Shown: piece by piece, positions 9,285-18,561 of the stretch
Layout: every line of letters starts with the position of its first letter
Position numbering within the stretch: the stretch's first letter is position 1
DNA from: Nitrospina sp. LS_NOB
GTDB taxonomy: Bacteria > Nitrospinota > Nitrospinia > Nitrospinales > VA-1
DNA: 64,000 bases
Reading direction: 5' to 3'
Assembly (NCBI GenBank): GCA_001542995.1
Contig: LFLA01000022.1
Coordinates: forward strand, 1 to 64,000
Position numbers and translations under genes: made by a program
The notes under the pieces: generated by a model
Database searches by the model: none
The model's input: only the letters and a program-made list of their open reading frames with translations
What the model was told of the DNA's origin: nothing

Positions 9285-10616
9285 TTAAGAGTGGGCGGGA
9301 ATCGGATCTTTCAGTCCTTCCTTCCATTCCTTTATTTTTTCCATTGCGTTCATTGCGATCTTCTGATTCCTGACTTTTTTATCGCGAATCCGCATTTCCT
9401 GGACCCAGAATAAGCCAAAGTTAATATTCATCGGTTGAAATCCTTTACTCCTGGATGCGGTCAAATAATTTATCAAAGCACCTAGTGCGGTATCGGCGGG
9501 AGGTGGAGTGTAGGAACTTCCTGTGATTTTCGCCACTGCGCTCAAACTCGCTAAAAGCCCCATCGCAGACGATTCGACATATCCTTCCACTCCGGTGATC
9601 TGGCCGGCAAAATAATTTCCCGGCCGATCCTTCAATTCCAGTTCATGGCTCAAAAGGCTGGGAGAATTAATAAAAGTGTTTCGATGAATAGCACCCAATC
9701 GGAAAAACTCAGCATTTTCCAAACCAGGAATCATAGAAAAAATCCTTTTCTGTTCCGGATAAGTGAGCTTGGTTTGGAACCCCACCAGATTATAGGCAGA
9801 GCTATCCCGATTTTCCCGGCGCAATTGCACCACCGCATGGGCTATTTTTCCTGTTTTTGGATCGGGCAAACCCACTGGCTTTAATGGCCCAAATGCCAAA
9901 GTCCTATCACCCCTCTCGGCCAGCACCTCAATAGGCAGGCACCCTTCAAAATAAATCGGCTTTTCAAAAGACGCGAACTGGACCTTCTCTGCGGCCTTCA
10001 ATTCCCGAACAAACGCATAGTACTGTTCTGCGGTCATGGGGCAGTTCAAGTAGTCAGCATCCCCTTTATCGTAACGCGAAGCAAAAAATACTTTATCATA
10101 ATCTATCGAGTCTGCATTAACGATGGGCGACAGCGCATCATAAAAGTATAAATACTCCTGACCAATTAATTTTGAAATTTGCTCCGATAAATGAGGCGAG
10201 GTCAAAGGACCTGTGGCAATAACAACCGGTCCTTCCTGGGGAATTTCCAGTACTTCTTCACGCTTGAAAGTAATATTTGGGTGATTCAATAACTTTTCGG
10301 TAATTTCCTGCGAAAACAAATCCCGGTCAACAGCCAGAGCGGAACCTGCAGGAACCGAATTTTTATCGCCGGATGCGATAATGATAGAATTGAAACTGCG
10401 AAGCTCTTCTTTAAGGATAAACGGAGCAGAATGAGGCTGATTATTTCCCAAGGAGTTACTACAAACCAGTTCAGCACAATTCCCGGTTTTATGAACAGGG
10501 TTACGGACTACCGGCCGCATTTCATACAAAACAACCTGCACACCCCGTTCCGCCGCCTGCCAGGCCGCCTCAGACCCCGCAAGCCCTGCACCTATAATTG
10601 TTAAAAAATCCTTCAC
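9285..10616 (-). CDS. trmFO: Methylenetetrahydrofolate-tRNA-(uracil-5-)-methyltransferase TrmFO
   Basis: A 443-residue FAD- and folate-dependent enzyme that makes ribothymidine at tRNA position 54. The dinucleotide-binding start TIIGAGLAGSEAAWQAAERG is diagnostic. So are YEMRP, CAELVCSNSLGNNQPHSAP, the acidic SPIVNADSIDYDKVFFASRYDKG stretch, and the FAGQITGVEGYVESSAMGL motif near the end. Length is typical. It follows topA by six bases, and dprA-topA-trmFO is a conserved order in several phyla including Firmicutes. Confidence 0.96.
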   Translation of the reverse strand: MKDFLTIIGAGLAGSEAAWQAAERGVQVVLYEMRPVVRNPVHKTGNCAELVCSNSLGNNQPHSAPFILKEELRSFNSIIIASGDKNSVPAGSALAVDRDLFSQEITEKLLNHPNITFKREEVLEIPQEGPVVIATGPLTSPHLSEQISKLIGQEYLYFYDALSPIVNADSIDYDKVFFASRYDKGDADYLNCPMTAEQYYAFVRELKAAEKVQFASFEKPIYFEGCLPIEVLAERGDRTLAFGPLKPVGLPDPKTGKIAHAVVQLRRENRDSSAYNLVGFQTKLTYPEQKRIFSMIPGLENAEFFRLGAIHRNTFINSPSLLSHELELKDRPGNYFAGQITGVEGYVESSAMGLLASLSAVAKITGSSYTPPPADTALGALINYLTASRSKGFQPMNINFGLFWVQEMRIRDKKVRNQKIAMNAMEKIKEWKEGLKDPIPAHS

Positions 10617-10622
10617 AATCGA

Positions 10623-12887
10623 TCAAGCCGCAGCATCGGTTTTCTTGAAACCACAATTTGGACAAAGCACAGAAGGATCTTCATTCTTTTTCCACTTCTC
10701 GATCAAAAACGGATTCTTGCATTCCGGACAAGCTTCCCCAATCGGTTTGTCCCATGAGGTAAATTTACAATCGGGATACTTCGTGCAACCATAAAACGTC
10801 CTTCCCTTTTTAGACCGGCGCGAGGCAATCTCTCCCTCACAGGATTCCTCCGGGCAGGCAATACCAAGGCCAATTGCCTTGGTAAATTTGCAATCCGGGT
10901 AGTTGGAACAAGCAATAAATTTACCAAAACGCCCGCGTTTGATAATCAACGGCGACTGGCATAAATCACAATTTCCCTCAATTTCCTCTGCCTTAGCCCC
11001 TTCACCCTTTTCTCCTTTTTCTCCCAAATCTCGGGTGTTTTTGCATTCTGGATATCCCGAACACGCCATAAATTTTCCAAAACGCCCCCATTTAATAATC
11101 ATGGGCTGATCACATTTTTCACAAACTTCATCGGTTTCTTCAACTTGTGCTTTGAAGTCCTTCATCTTTTCTTCAGCTTTTTCCAAGTCCGCCTTGAAGG
11201 GGATATAAAAAGATTTGAGGGCATCGACCCAGTCTAGCTTCCCTTCTTCAATATCGTCTAACTGACTCTCCATTTTGGCGGTGAATTCTGTGGTCATGAT
11301 ATCGGGGAAGTTCTCAACCAAAAGATCATTGATCATAAAACCAAGTTCAACAGGTTGCAGGCGCCGTTCTACATTTTGAATATAGTCCCTGTCCTTAATC
11401 ACACTAATGATCGCTGCATAAGTACTGGGCCGCCCGACCCCTTTATCTTCAAGCTCCTTGACCAGCATCGCCTCGGAGAAACGGGCAGGAGGCTGAGTAA
11501 AATGTTGCTCGGGAAGGACTTCGTGAACTTTTAATGTCTCTCCCTTTTCCAATGGGGGAAGCAGACGGTCGTCACCTTTTCCTTCGGATTTCGACCCAGC
11601 GTCCTGATCATCGTCCTGACTTTCAACATAGACTTTCATGAAGCCGGCAAATTTTAATATCGAACCGTTACTGCGAAACAAATATTTCCCCGCCTGAATA
11701 TCAAACTGAGTGGTGTCCAAAACCGCCGGAACCATCTGGCAAGAAACAAAACGCGACCAGATTAACTGGTAAAGCCGGAACATATCCTTTTCCAGATTCT
11801 CTTTGATAGTATTCGGTTCCAGTTGAACATCGGTGGGCCGGATCGCCTCATGCGCCTCTTGAGCGGACTTTTTACTTTTATACGTGTTGGGTTTTCCGGG
11901 CAGGTATTCCTTGCCATATCTTTCAGGAATGAATGCACGAACTTCTTCGAGAGCCTGGTCCGACAATCTCACCGAATCGGTACGCATATACGTGATGAGA
12001 CCCACGGTTCCCTTTTTACCCATGGCAATTCCCTCATACAACCGTTGAGCAAGCATCATGGTTTTTTTGGGAGAGAAATTAAGTTTTCGGGATGCTTCCT
12101 GCTGGAGGGTACTGGTGATAAAAGGGGCACTAGGGTTTCTTTTTTTTTCTTTTTTGACAATACTCTCAAGTGTGGGCTTGGCCCCTTCCAATCCCTTGAG
12201 AATCTGGTCCGCCTCGACTTTATTGGCGATCTCGGATTTTTCACCTTCAATTTTAAATAGTTTTGCCTGAAACTGGGGTTTCTGACTGCCCTCCAACTCC
12301 AGCATGATCGACCAGTATTCGCGGGGCTTAAAGGCCAGAATTTCACGTTCCCTCTCACAAACAATCCGCAAAGCAACGGATTGCACTCGCCCGGCACTCA
12401 GCCCCCGATGAACTTTTTTCCATAAGATTGGACTGATTTTATATCCCACCAACCGGTCTAGAATTCTGCGAGCCTGTTGTGCGTTCACCCGGTTAGTATT
12501 AAGTTCAGTAGGATTTTTAAGAGCTTCCAGAACCGCCTTTTTAGTGATTTCGTTAAAAGCTACCCGATAAATTTTGCCCTTGGTAAATCGTGCTACTTCA
12601 TTTCCAATATGGTAGGCAATCGCCTCTCCTTCACGATCCGGGTCCGGAGCGAGATAAATTGTGTCACACTTCTTGGCGGCGGTTTTCAGCTCCTGGAGAA
12701 TTTTTCCTTTTCCCCGGATAGTGATGTATTCCGGAGTAAAGTCATTATCAACATCAACACCAAGCTTTTTCTTGGGAAGATCCTTAAGATGTCCCACCGA
12801 TGCCTTAATAATAAAATCCTTGCCAACGATTTTTTTCAGCGTGTTGACTTTGGTAGGTGACTCAACGATCAGTAACGATTTACCCAT
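10623..12887 (-). CDS. topA: DNA topoisomerase I
   Basis: A 754-residue type IA topoisomerase that relaxes negative supercoils. The N-terminal Toprim domain starts LLIVESPTKVNTLKKIVG and includes APDPDREGEAIAYHI. The active-site tyrosine lies in ITYMRTDSVRLS. The C-terminus carries four cysteine ribbons: CEKCDQPMIIKWGRFG, CDLCQSPLIIKRGRFG, CPEESCEGE with YGCTKYPDC, and a final CPECKN with CPNCGFKK. Four zinc ribbons is within the family range. Nine bases separate it from dprA upstream and six from trmFO downstream, indicating one operon. Confidence 0.96.
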   Translation of the reverse strand: MGKSLLIVESPTKVNTLKKIVGKDFIIKASVGHLKDLPKKKLGVDVDNDFTPEYITIRGKGKILQELKTAAKKCDTIYLAPDPDREGEAIAYHIGNEVARFTKGKIYRVAFNEITKKAVLEALKNPTELNTNRVNAQQARRILDRLVGYKISPILWKKVHRGLSAGRVQSVALRIVCEREREILAFKPREYWSIMLELEGSQKPQFQAKLFKIEGEKSEIANKVEADQILKGLEGAKPTLESIVKKEKKRNPSAPFITSTLQQEASRKLNFSPKKTMMLAQRLYEGIAMGKKGTVGLITYMRTDSVRLSDQALEEVRAFIPERYGKEYLPGKPNTYKSKKSAQEAHEAIRPTDVQLEPNTIKENLEKDMFRLYQLIWSRFVSCQMVPAVLDTTQFDIQAGKYLFRSNGSILKFAGFMKVYVESQDDDQDAGSKSEGKGDDRLLPPLEKGETLKVHEVLPEQHFTQPPARFSEAMLVKELEDKGVGRPSTYAAIISVIKDRDYIQNVERRLQPVELGFMINDLLVENFPDIMTTEFTAKMESQLDDIEEGKLDWVDALKSFYIPFKADLEKAEEKMKDFKAQVEETDEVCEKCDQPMIIKWGRFGKFMACSGYPECKNTRDLGEKGEKGEGAKAEEIEGNCDLCQSPLIIKRGRFGKFIACSNYPDCKFTKAIGLGIACPEESCEGEIASRRSKKGRTFYGCTKYPDCKFTSWDKPIGEACPECKNPFLIEKWKKNEDPSVLCPNCGFKKTDAAA

Positions 12888-12896
12888 ATTTCCTCA

Positions 12897-14018
12897 CTAG
12901 TTGTATTCATCGCCGCAATTAGAAATATACATCTTTCCACTCAGTTGCCGAACCAAACCTCTCAATTCGAGTTGTAACAGTGTAGCCGAAACTTGCGCGG
13001 GAGACAAATTGCTGTTTTCAATTAAATTATCTATATGTCTGCCTTCCAATGATAATAAAGAAAAAATCTTTTTTTCCTGGTCATTATCAAGTTTGACTTT
13101 GGGCTCAACGCTTTCTTTTTTAGCCTTCAAACTTTCACCCAACGCGGGTAACAGTTCTTCAAGAATGGATTCAGGACCATCGACCAACTTTGCACCTGTC
13201 TTGATCAGGTCATTAGTTCCCCTGCTTTTGGGAGATGTGATGTTTCCCGGAACTGCAAAAACCTCTCTCCCCTGCTCCAAAGCAAAGTCTGCCGTGATCA
13301 GGGCTCCACTTTTTTCAGCCGCTTCGACAACCACCGTTCCTAAAGCCAAACCGCTTAATATCCTGTTCCTTGCCGGAAAATTATTCCGATCCGGTCTCAT
13401 GAAAACAGGAAACTCAGACAATATAGTCCCCTGCTCGACAATTTGCTTTCTCAACTTAATATTCTCAGGCGGATATGTATGCCCCAATCCGCAACCAAAA
13501 ACAGCAATCGTATCTGCTCCGGCAGAAAGCGCAGCTTTGTGAGCCAATGTATCAATCCCCCTGGCCAAGCCGCTGATTATACTAAATCCGGCAGAAGCCA
13601 GTTTCAAGCAAAGTCTTTCCGCAACCAACTTTCCATATTCGGAAGGGGTGCGCGTACCCACCACTGCCAAGGGCAGGGAAATCTTGTTTAAGGCCTTGCC
13701 TTGTACATATAAAATTGGCGGAGGATCATAAATGGATTTCAATAAGGATGGATATTCCGGGCTCTCGAGTGTTAAAATCCGTATACCTTCCTTTTCAACA
13801 AGCCTCAGTTCGCGCTCTGCGGTAGAATCAACATCAAAGTTCTTTATTTCTCCCGCTACTTTGTCACCAATCCCCTGGATTCTCAGCAGTTCGTTTATGG
13901 GTGCCAGGAAAACTCCACGCGGTGAACCCAGCCCCTGGACAAGACGGTGAAACAGGGTCCGGCCTACCCCGACAACCATATTTAAAGCCAGCCAATACTT
14001 CAGGGTTTCCCTGTCCAT
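12897..14018 (-). CDS. dprA: DNA-processing protein DprA
   Basis: A 373-residue RecA/SSB-associated single-strand DNA binding protein that loads RecA during natural transformation. The N-terminal helix-hairpin-helix-like segment (LLRIQGIGDKVAGEI) is followed by a Rossmann-like fold with VGTRTPSEYG, SGLARGIDTLAHKAAL, VFGCGLGHTYPPEN and FPARNRILSGLALGTVVVEA. A C-terminal winged helix (about 310-365, LSPAQVSATLLQLELRGLV) is present. The gene is first of dprA-topA-trmFO and overlaps the upstream TolC-like gene by 19 bases, so it is probably co-transcribed with it. Confidence 0.95.
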   Translation of the reverse strand: MDRETLKYWLALNMVVGVGRTLFHRLVQGLGSPRGVFLAPINELLRIQGIGDKVAGEIKNFDVDSTAERELRLVEKEGIRILTLESPEYPSLLKSIYDPPPILYVQGKALNKISLPLAVVGTRTPSEYGKLVAERLCLKLASAGFSIISGLARGIDTLAHKAALSAGADTIAVFGCGLGHTYPPENIKLRKQIVEQGTILSEFPVFMRPDRNNFPARNRILSGLALGTVVVEAAEKSGALITADFALEQGREVFAVPGNITSPKSRGTNDLIKTGAKLVDGPESILEELLPALGESLKAKKESVEPKVKLDNDQEKKIFSLLSLEGRHIDNLIENSNLSPAQVSATLLQLELRGLVRQLSGKMYISNCGDEYN

Positions 14019-14842
14019 GGGGCTTTTACCCGATTTAATTGCGCGACAGCAAGATTAAAATTATAAACCGAATCATAATAACCACTCAATACCCGGGTGT
14101 ATATAATGAGCGCTTCAAACAAGTCACCCGGATCTCCAATACCAAAATCATAGTTTGCCACTTCACTCACCAACAAAGCCCGCGTGATTTTGCGGTTTTT
14201 TCGGGCAAGATCCAGTTTCCCTCTGTTTTCCACAGCTCTTAGATAACCGGTCCTGAGTTCCAACTCATTATTAGAAGAATGTTCGTCCCTAACGGTGGCA
14301 AGAGCGGACTCCTTAAACCAGGACTCATAATTATCAAATTTAAAATCGACAGGCTTTATCTCAGAGTCCTGCATTTTCGCATCTGGAGAATAGGACTCTT
14401 TGAACATTCCAGCCAGAGATAATCGCGCTACCTTTATATCACTGTCCAACTCGATGATATCAGTCAAAGTCCCGGCTAGGCCCAGTTTAAGCTTTGTAAT
14501 GGCCGATTGACTGACATCCTCTTCACCGGAATCGAATTTTTCTTCGGCTTTTGTGACGGCCTTTTCAAAATGTTCCTGCACCTCTTCTAATATTTCCAGC
14601 CTTTGTATTTTGCTTTGAATCTGATAATAGTACTTTCGGACTTGATATTCTTTCTCGGCTAAAAATGATACCTCTTTGCCTTTATAAAGAGACCGAATAT
14701 CTTCAACCGCTTTTTGCAGACCAGGCAATGGCTCCGTTCCTCCTGCCATAGAACTGGAAAGAAAAAGCGTAGAAATCAGCAATAATACTGCTAAGTTTGC
14801 AACCAGAAGCTTCATAACACCCCTTAACGGATTTTTAGACAT
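14000..14842 (-). CDS. Secreted coiled-coil protein resembling half of a TolC/OEP efflux protein
   Basis: A 280-residue protein with an N-terminal signal peptide or anchor (LLVANLAVLLLISTLFLSSS). The body is helical and heptad-rich (about 45-150). The C-terminal part (NYDFGIGDPGDLFEALIIYT, then YYDSVYNFNLAVAQLNRVKA) closely resembles the last helices of an outer-membrane efflux protein (OEP/TolC) repeat. The length is only about half that of TolC, and the barrel strands of the first repeat are not evident, so a channel role is doubtful. It could be a periplasmic partner or a reduced TolC relative. It overlaps dprA by 19 bases on the same strand. Confidence 0.6.
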   Translation of the reverse strand: MSKNPLRGVMKLLVANLAVLLLISTLFLSSSMAGGTEPLPGLQKAVEDIRSLYKGKEVSFLAEKEYQVRKYYYQIQSKIQRLEILEEVQEHFEKAVTKAEEKFDSGEEDVSQSAITKLKLGLAGTLTDIIELDSDIKVARLSLAGMFKESYSPDAKMQDSEIKPVDFKFDNYESWFKESALATVRDEHSSNNELELRTGYLRAVENRGKLDLARKNRKITRALLVSEVANYDFGIGDPGDLFEALIIYTRVLSGYYDSVYNFNLAVAQLNRVKAPWTGKP

Positions 14843-15264
14843 AAAAACGCGATCCTATAAATTTTTTTTCAATTAAGAACGGGAAAGAGATTAAAGGAAA
14901 GAAAAAAGGGGCACTAAACTTCTAAAAAGAAACCTTGATGGCAACCAAGAATGTTCTTTTCATTGAAAAATGCCCTATAAAGGCAGAAGCTCAGTACCCC
15001 TCAGATAGAGCAAATGTAGCATAGCCCCCTGCCTCTGTCAATTTTTTTCTGGATGGAGCCTATAATTTTAACAATATTTTGACAAAATTATCCTTTAATT
15101 TAAATTATTTAAGCATATATCGTCATTTTATATGACAATCAGCCCGTTTAAGACCTTGTTTTTCAAAGTATTAATTTTTATACAATTTCCAATATATTGC
15201 CGACTCCGAGGCCCGAAAAAGCCCCTCCGGCAAGAATAATGCTTAATTTATCAATATATTAGCC
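14843..15264. other. AT-rich intergenic region
   Basis: About 420 bases upstream of the TolC-like gene and downstream of the site-2 protease gene. Very AT-rich between 15040 and 15260. It presumably contains the promoter for the dprA operon, but no convincing box pair, RNA gene or repeat was identified. Confidence 0.5.
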
Positions 15265-16137
15265 TTATATCCAGGAGAAAGGAACGGGTATGAACGTTAC
15301 CAGAAAAATGGCTATGGATGCCACTCCCAGCGCTCTATGTTTAGGGTCCAGGTCTTCTGTTTCATTTAGCAAAGGTGCGGTTTTAAAACCTACCAGCGCT
15401 ATCATCGCGGCCCAGAAAAACCATCCCGTCCAAAAATAGCCCAATGGAAATAATGCGACGAAAAAAAGACGTCCTACCCACTCATGTTGTTTCGGGGACA
15501 ACGCAAAAACGATATGCCCGCCATCCAATTGACCGATGGGTATCAGGTTTAACGCGGTCACCAACATTCCTATCCAACCTGCAAACGCGATCGGATGCAA
15601 GTGAATATTCAAATCTGGCGACTGCGGATTCACTCCCAAAACCCATTCCGCGCAAATATTTAATACCAGGGAGCTGCCGAAATTCATTCCTTCAATACCC
15701 ACCAGTACCGGCGACACTTTTGAAAGAGACAGGCCGTATATCAATGTCGGCAGAGCCACTACAAAACCCGCTATGGGACCTGCAGAACCTATTTCCATCA
15801 GCACCCTACGATTAGGAATGACCTGCTTGATCTGAATGAAGGCGCCAAAAGTTCCGGCGATAAAAACAGGAGGAGCGGGGATGAAATAAGGCAACGTTGA
15901 ACGCACTCCGTTCCTTTTGCTGGCCCAGTAATGCCCGAACTCATGCGCACCCAAAATCAGGATCAGGCTGATTGAAAACAACAAGCCGCCAGACAAATAA
16001 GTCGTCACCAAAGTTCCCGCCAACAACATGGAAAACAACCACCAGTTCTCTGTCTTTACCGGTTCGGAATTGCAGGGTTCAGGGGAATTAATTGAAGCAG
16101 GGAGTTCCTCAGGAAGATTTTGATCGCCTTGCTTCAC
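15265..16137 (-). CDS. Site-2 protease family (M50) membrane metalloprotease
   Basis: A 290-residue polytopic membrane protein with the zinc motif HEFGH in LILGAHEFGHYWASKRNG. The third ligand motif is at LIPIGQLDGGHIVFAL (GxLDG type). These define an intramembrane protease of the M50/S2P clan; the short form with few helices resembles EGY/rseP-like members without PDZ domains. About six hydrophobic segments are visible. The start overlaps the proA stop by four bases, so the two genes are translationally coupled. The substrate is unknown; intramembrane proteolysis of an anti-sigma factor is one possibility. Confidence 0.88.
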   Translation of the reverse strand: MKQGDQNLPEELPASINSPEPCNSEPVKTENWWLFSMLLAGTLVTTYLSGGLLFSISLILILGAHEFGHYWASKRNGVRSTLPYFIPAPPVFIAGTFGAFIQIKQVIPNRRVLMEIGSAGPIAGFVVALPTLIYGLSLSKVSPVLVGIEGMNFGSSLVLNICAEWVLGVNPQSPDLNIHLHPIAFAGWIGMLVTALNLIPIGQLDGGHIVFALSPKQHEWVGRLFFVALFPLGYFWTGWFFWAAMIALVGFKTAPLLNETEDLDPKHRALGVASIAIFLVTFIPVPFSWI

Positions 16138-17423
16138 TTTAGTGATTTGTGGGTGAATTCTCGAGCATTGGCACCGGAATAATCGCTAGCGATTTGACCG
16201 TTGCCACGAAGTTTATATTTATAGATAACCAGTCCTTCCAATCCAACCGGACCTCGGGCATGCGTTCTATTCGTGCTGATGCCGATTTCGGCCCCGAGTC
16301 CATATCTAAAACCATCGGCAAAACGTGTTGACGCGTTACACATTACACTGGACGAACTGACCTCATTAAGAAACTGCTCTGCCCGTTCCCGGTCTTCAGT
16401 AAGAATCACGTCGGTATGCCCGGAACCATGCTTATTGATAAACTTCACCGCCTCCGAAAAACCATCCACAATTTTTATGGATAGTTTCAGGTCGTTATAT
16501 TCGGTATCCCAATCCGACTCAGAGACCGGGGCGACTTCTGGAACCACTTGGCAGGTTTTCACACATCCCACCAACTCCACCTGCTTTTCCCGGAATTTTG
16601 CCACTAAATCAGGCAGAATCTTCTCGGAAATGTCCTTGTGTACCAATAATGTCTCCATGGCGTTGCAAGCCGCAGGGTATTGCAGCTTCGAATCCAAGCA
16701 AACACGCAGCGCTTTATCCCTATCCGCGAATTTATCAATATAGCCGTGACACACTCCTTCGGAATGACCCAGAACCGGGATTCTTGTATTCTCCTGTATA
16801 TATTTTACAAAAGCATTACTACCTCGGGGAACAACTAAATGAATGTACTTATCTTCCTTGAGCATGTCCGCCACTTCCGAGCGCGTCTCGATCATCTGTA
16901 CCGCCGATGCTGGAACACCGGGCACTTTGCCTATCGCTTGCACCAAAAGTTTAACGATGATCTTATTAGAGTTCTGCGCTTCTGTTCCGCCCTTCAAGAT
17001 GACCGCGTTGCCGGATTTCAGGCACAGTGAGGAAATTTGCGGCACGGCATCGGGCCGGGACTCAAAAATCGCCCCAATCACGCCGATCGGACAAGTCACT
17101 CGCTCGACCACCAGGTCTTTATCCATCTCCATAATACTGTTAACCTGGCCTACGGGATCGGGCAATGCCACCACACTGCGAATGCCCTTAGCCATTCCGC
17201 GAACTTTTTCCTCATTCAAATCCAATCGGGCGATCAAAGCATTGGCGACTCCTTCCTTTTTCGCAAATACCAGATCTTTTTCGTTCTCCACCAAAATGGC
17301 AGCGCAATGCTCTTCCAAGGCATCAGCCATCAATGACAATGCCTGATTCTTTAAGTCGGTGGAAAGATGCGCCAGAACCAACGCCGAGGCATTGGCATTT
17401 TTCGCTATTTCAGTAATATTCAT
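16134..17423 (-). CDS. proA: Glutamate-5-semialdehyde dehydrogenase (gamma-glutamyl phosphate reductase)
   Basis: A 429-residue NADPH-dependent enzyme of proline biosynthesis, reducing gamma-glutamyl phosphate to the semialdehyde. Visible motifs are GVIGAIFESRPDAVPQ, CLKSGNAVILKGGTEA, PRGSNAFVKYIQENTRIPVL, and the catalytic cysteine in QYPAACNAMETLLVH. The terminal motif FADGFRYGLGAEIGIST is also present. Full length. proB is not in the window. The gene is followed with a four-base overlap by the site-2 protease gene. Confidence 0.97.
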   Translation of the reverse strand: MNITEIAKNANASALVLAHLSTDLKNQALSLMADALEEHCAAILVENEKDLVFAKKEGVANALIARLDLNEEKVRGMAKGIRSVVALPDPVGQVNSIMEMDKDLVVERVTCPIGVIGAIFESRPDAVPQISSLCLKSGNAVILKGGTEAQNSNKIIVKLLVQAIGKVPGVPASAVQMIETRSEVADMLKEDKYIHLVVPRGSNAFVKYIQENTRIPVLGHSEGVCHGYIDKFADRDKALRVCLDSKLQYPAACNAMETLLVHKDISEKILPDLVAKFREKQVELVGCVKTCQVVPEVAPVSESDWDTEYNDLKLSIKIVDGFSEAVKFINKHGSGHTDVILTEDRERAEQFLNEVSSSSVMCNASTRFADGFRYGLGAEIGISTNRTHARGPVGLEGLVIYKYKLRGNGQIASDYSGANAREFTHKSLK

Positions 17424-17522
17424 GTCAGATCAAAAATTCGTCTTCATTCCAAAAAGGCCTCCCATAGTCAAGCATTGGAAGACCCGTGGGTTAATATGGT
17501 TTGAGTATAACAAGTATCAAAG

Positions 17523-18311
17523 CTACCTATAGACTATTTGCACCTTTCCCTTACGGTTGGCTTTGAAGGCCGCCAACATCGTGCCCTCCCCTAACGGGTT
17601 CAGTATCAAATCCAGAACTTTTAGCTGAGGAAAGTGCTGCGACTCAATCAAGGCAACAGCCCCCTGATCGGTGATATTATTTTGTCCCATATATAACGAT
17701 TCCAGTTTCTGAAACTTCTCGGAACTGGCAAAAGCCAACGCCCCCCCATCACCAATTTCGTTGCGGAACAAATTCAACGTCGTTAACTGTCCAAACACTG
17801 TGGCCGAGGCCAGCATTTCAGCACCCACCGGAGTGATCAAATTATCGTTCAGCATAAGGGTTTTCAGGTGGGTAAAATTGCCGGATGCCACCATCAGTTC
17901 GATGCTGTCATCACTGATTTCGTTTTTCCAGAGCTTTAAGGATTCCAATTGCCCCAGATAAGGCGACTCCGAAATAGCTTTTAGACCCAGATCGCCCAGC
18001 AGGTTGCCCCAGAGATCGAGATGTTTCAATCCAGCCAGATGCGGAGACTTCGCCAAGGCCTTCATACCTTGGGCTCTGATATTGTTTCCCTGCAGAAAAA
18101 GAGTGGTGATCCCTTTGAGGGATTCCATCGCCGCCAGTTGTTTCGCCCCCGATGTGCCGATATGCAATCCGGTGAGGTCGAGAGTCTTGCCATCGTGGCT
18201 GATGCGTTTGGCAACCAAAGCCGAAAGATCCGCGCCCCACCCCAAAGTGGGGGAGGACAGAAGGAAAACCAGCAGATAAGTGACAGAAAGTTTTGTTTGG
18301 AAGGCTGACAT
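17523..18311 (-). CDS. Secreted leucine-rich repeat (RNI-like) protein
   Basis: A 262-residue protein with a signal peptide (LLVFLLSSPTLGWGA) followed by seven or so ribonuclease-inhibitor-like repeats of about 25-30 residues. The consensus is LxxLxLxxNxIxxxGxxxLA, for example LTTLNLFRNEIGDGGALAFA and LESLYMGQNNITDQGAVAL. The repeats form a protein-interaction solenoid; the ligand is unknown. The start codon lies just after a 3' fragment of a glycosyltransferase gene, suggesting an ancestral glycosyltransferase-LRR pair. A second, non-secreted LRR protein of the same type is at 30063-30971. Confidence 0.85.
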   Translation of the reverse strand: MSAFQTKLSVTYLLVFLLSSPTLGWGADLSALVAKRISHDGKTLDLTGLHIGTSGAKQLAAMESLKGITTLFLQGNNIRAQGMKALAKSPHLAGLKHLDLWGNLLGDLGLKAISESPYLGQLESLKLWKNEISDDSIELMVASGNFTHLKTLMLNDNLITPVGAEMLASATVFGQLTTLNLFRNEIGDGGALAFASSEKFQKLESLYMGQNNITDQGAVALIESQHFPQLKVLDLILNPLGEGTMLAAFKANRKGKVQIVYR

Positions 18312-18360
18312 GAAGTCAGGTTAACAAATAGTTGAAGAGGGTGTAAATAATTTTTGCACC
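18311..18360 (-). repeat. Direct repeat of the glycosyltransferase 3' end (copy C)
   Basis: Fifty bases nearly identical to 19969-20018 and clearly related to 20607-20656, the true end of the glycosyltransferase gene. Read on the minus strand it encodes KTGAKIIYTLFNYLLT followed by stop, the C-terminus of that protein. It ends at the start codon of the LRR gene. Confidence 0.85.
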
Positions 18361-18408
18361 CGTTTTGTCTGCCGGAATAACAATCGACTTGAGAGCCCTT
18401 CCTATCTT

Positions 18409-18450
18409 CCCTCCCTTCATAGGGAGGGACTGAGGGAGGGTTGGATTAAA
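18409..18450 (+). repeat. GGGAGGGTTGG-type dispersed repeat, solo copy
   Basis: Contains the palindromic core CCCTCCCTTCATAGGGAGGG followed by ACTGAGGGAGGGTTGGAT. Same orientation as the copies at 2477 and 19882, no gene attached. Confidence 0.8.
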
Positions 18451-18561
18451 AATCTGTACCTGAAGTGGTGTTCAACCATTAGATCCATGTCTCGATGAGG
18501 TGAATTGCACCTTTTAACCGGTCGCCAAGAATAGACTTACCTCCTTGCCTGCCCCACGCTC

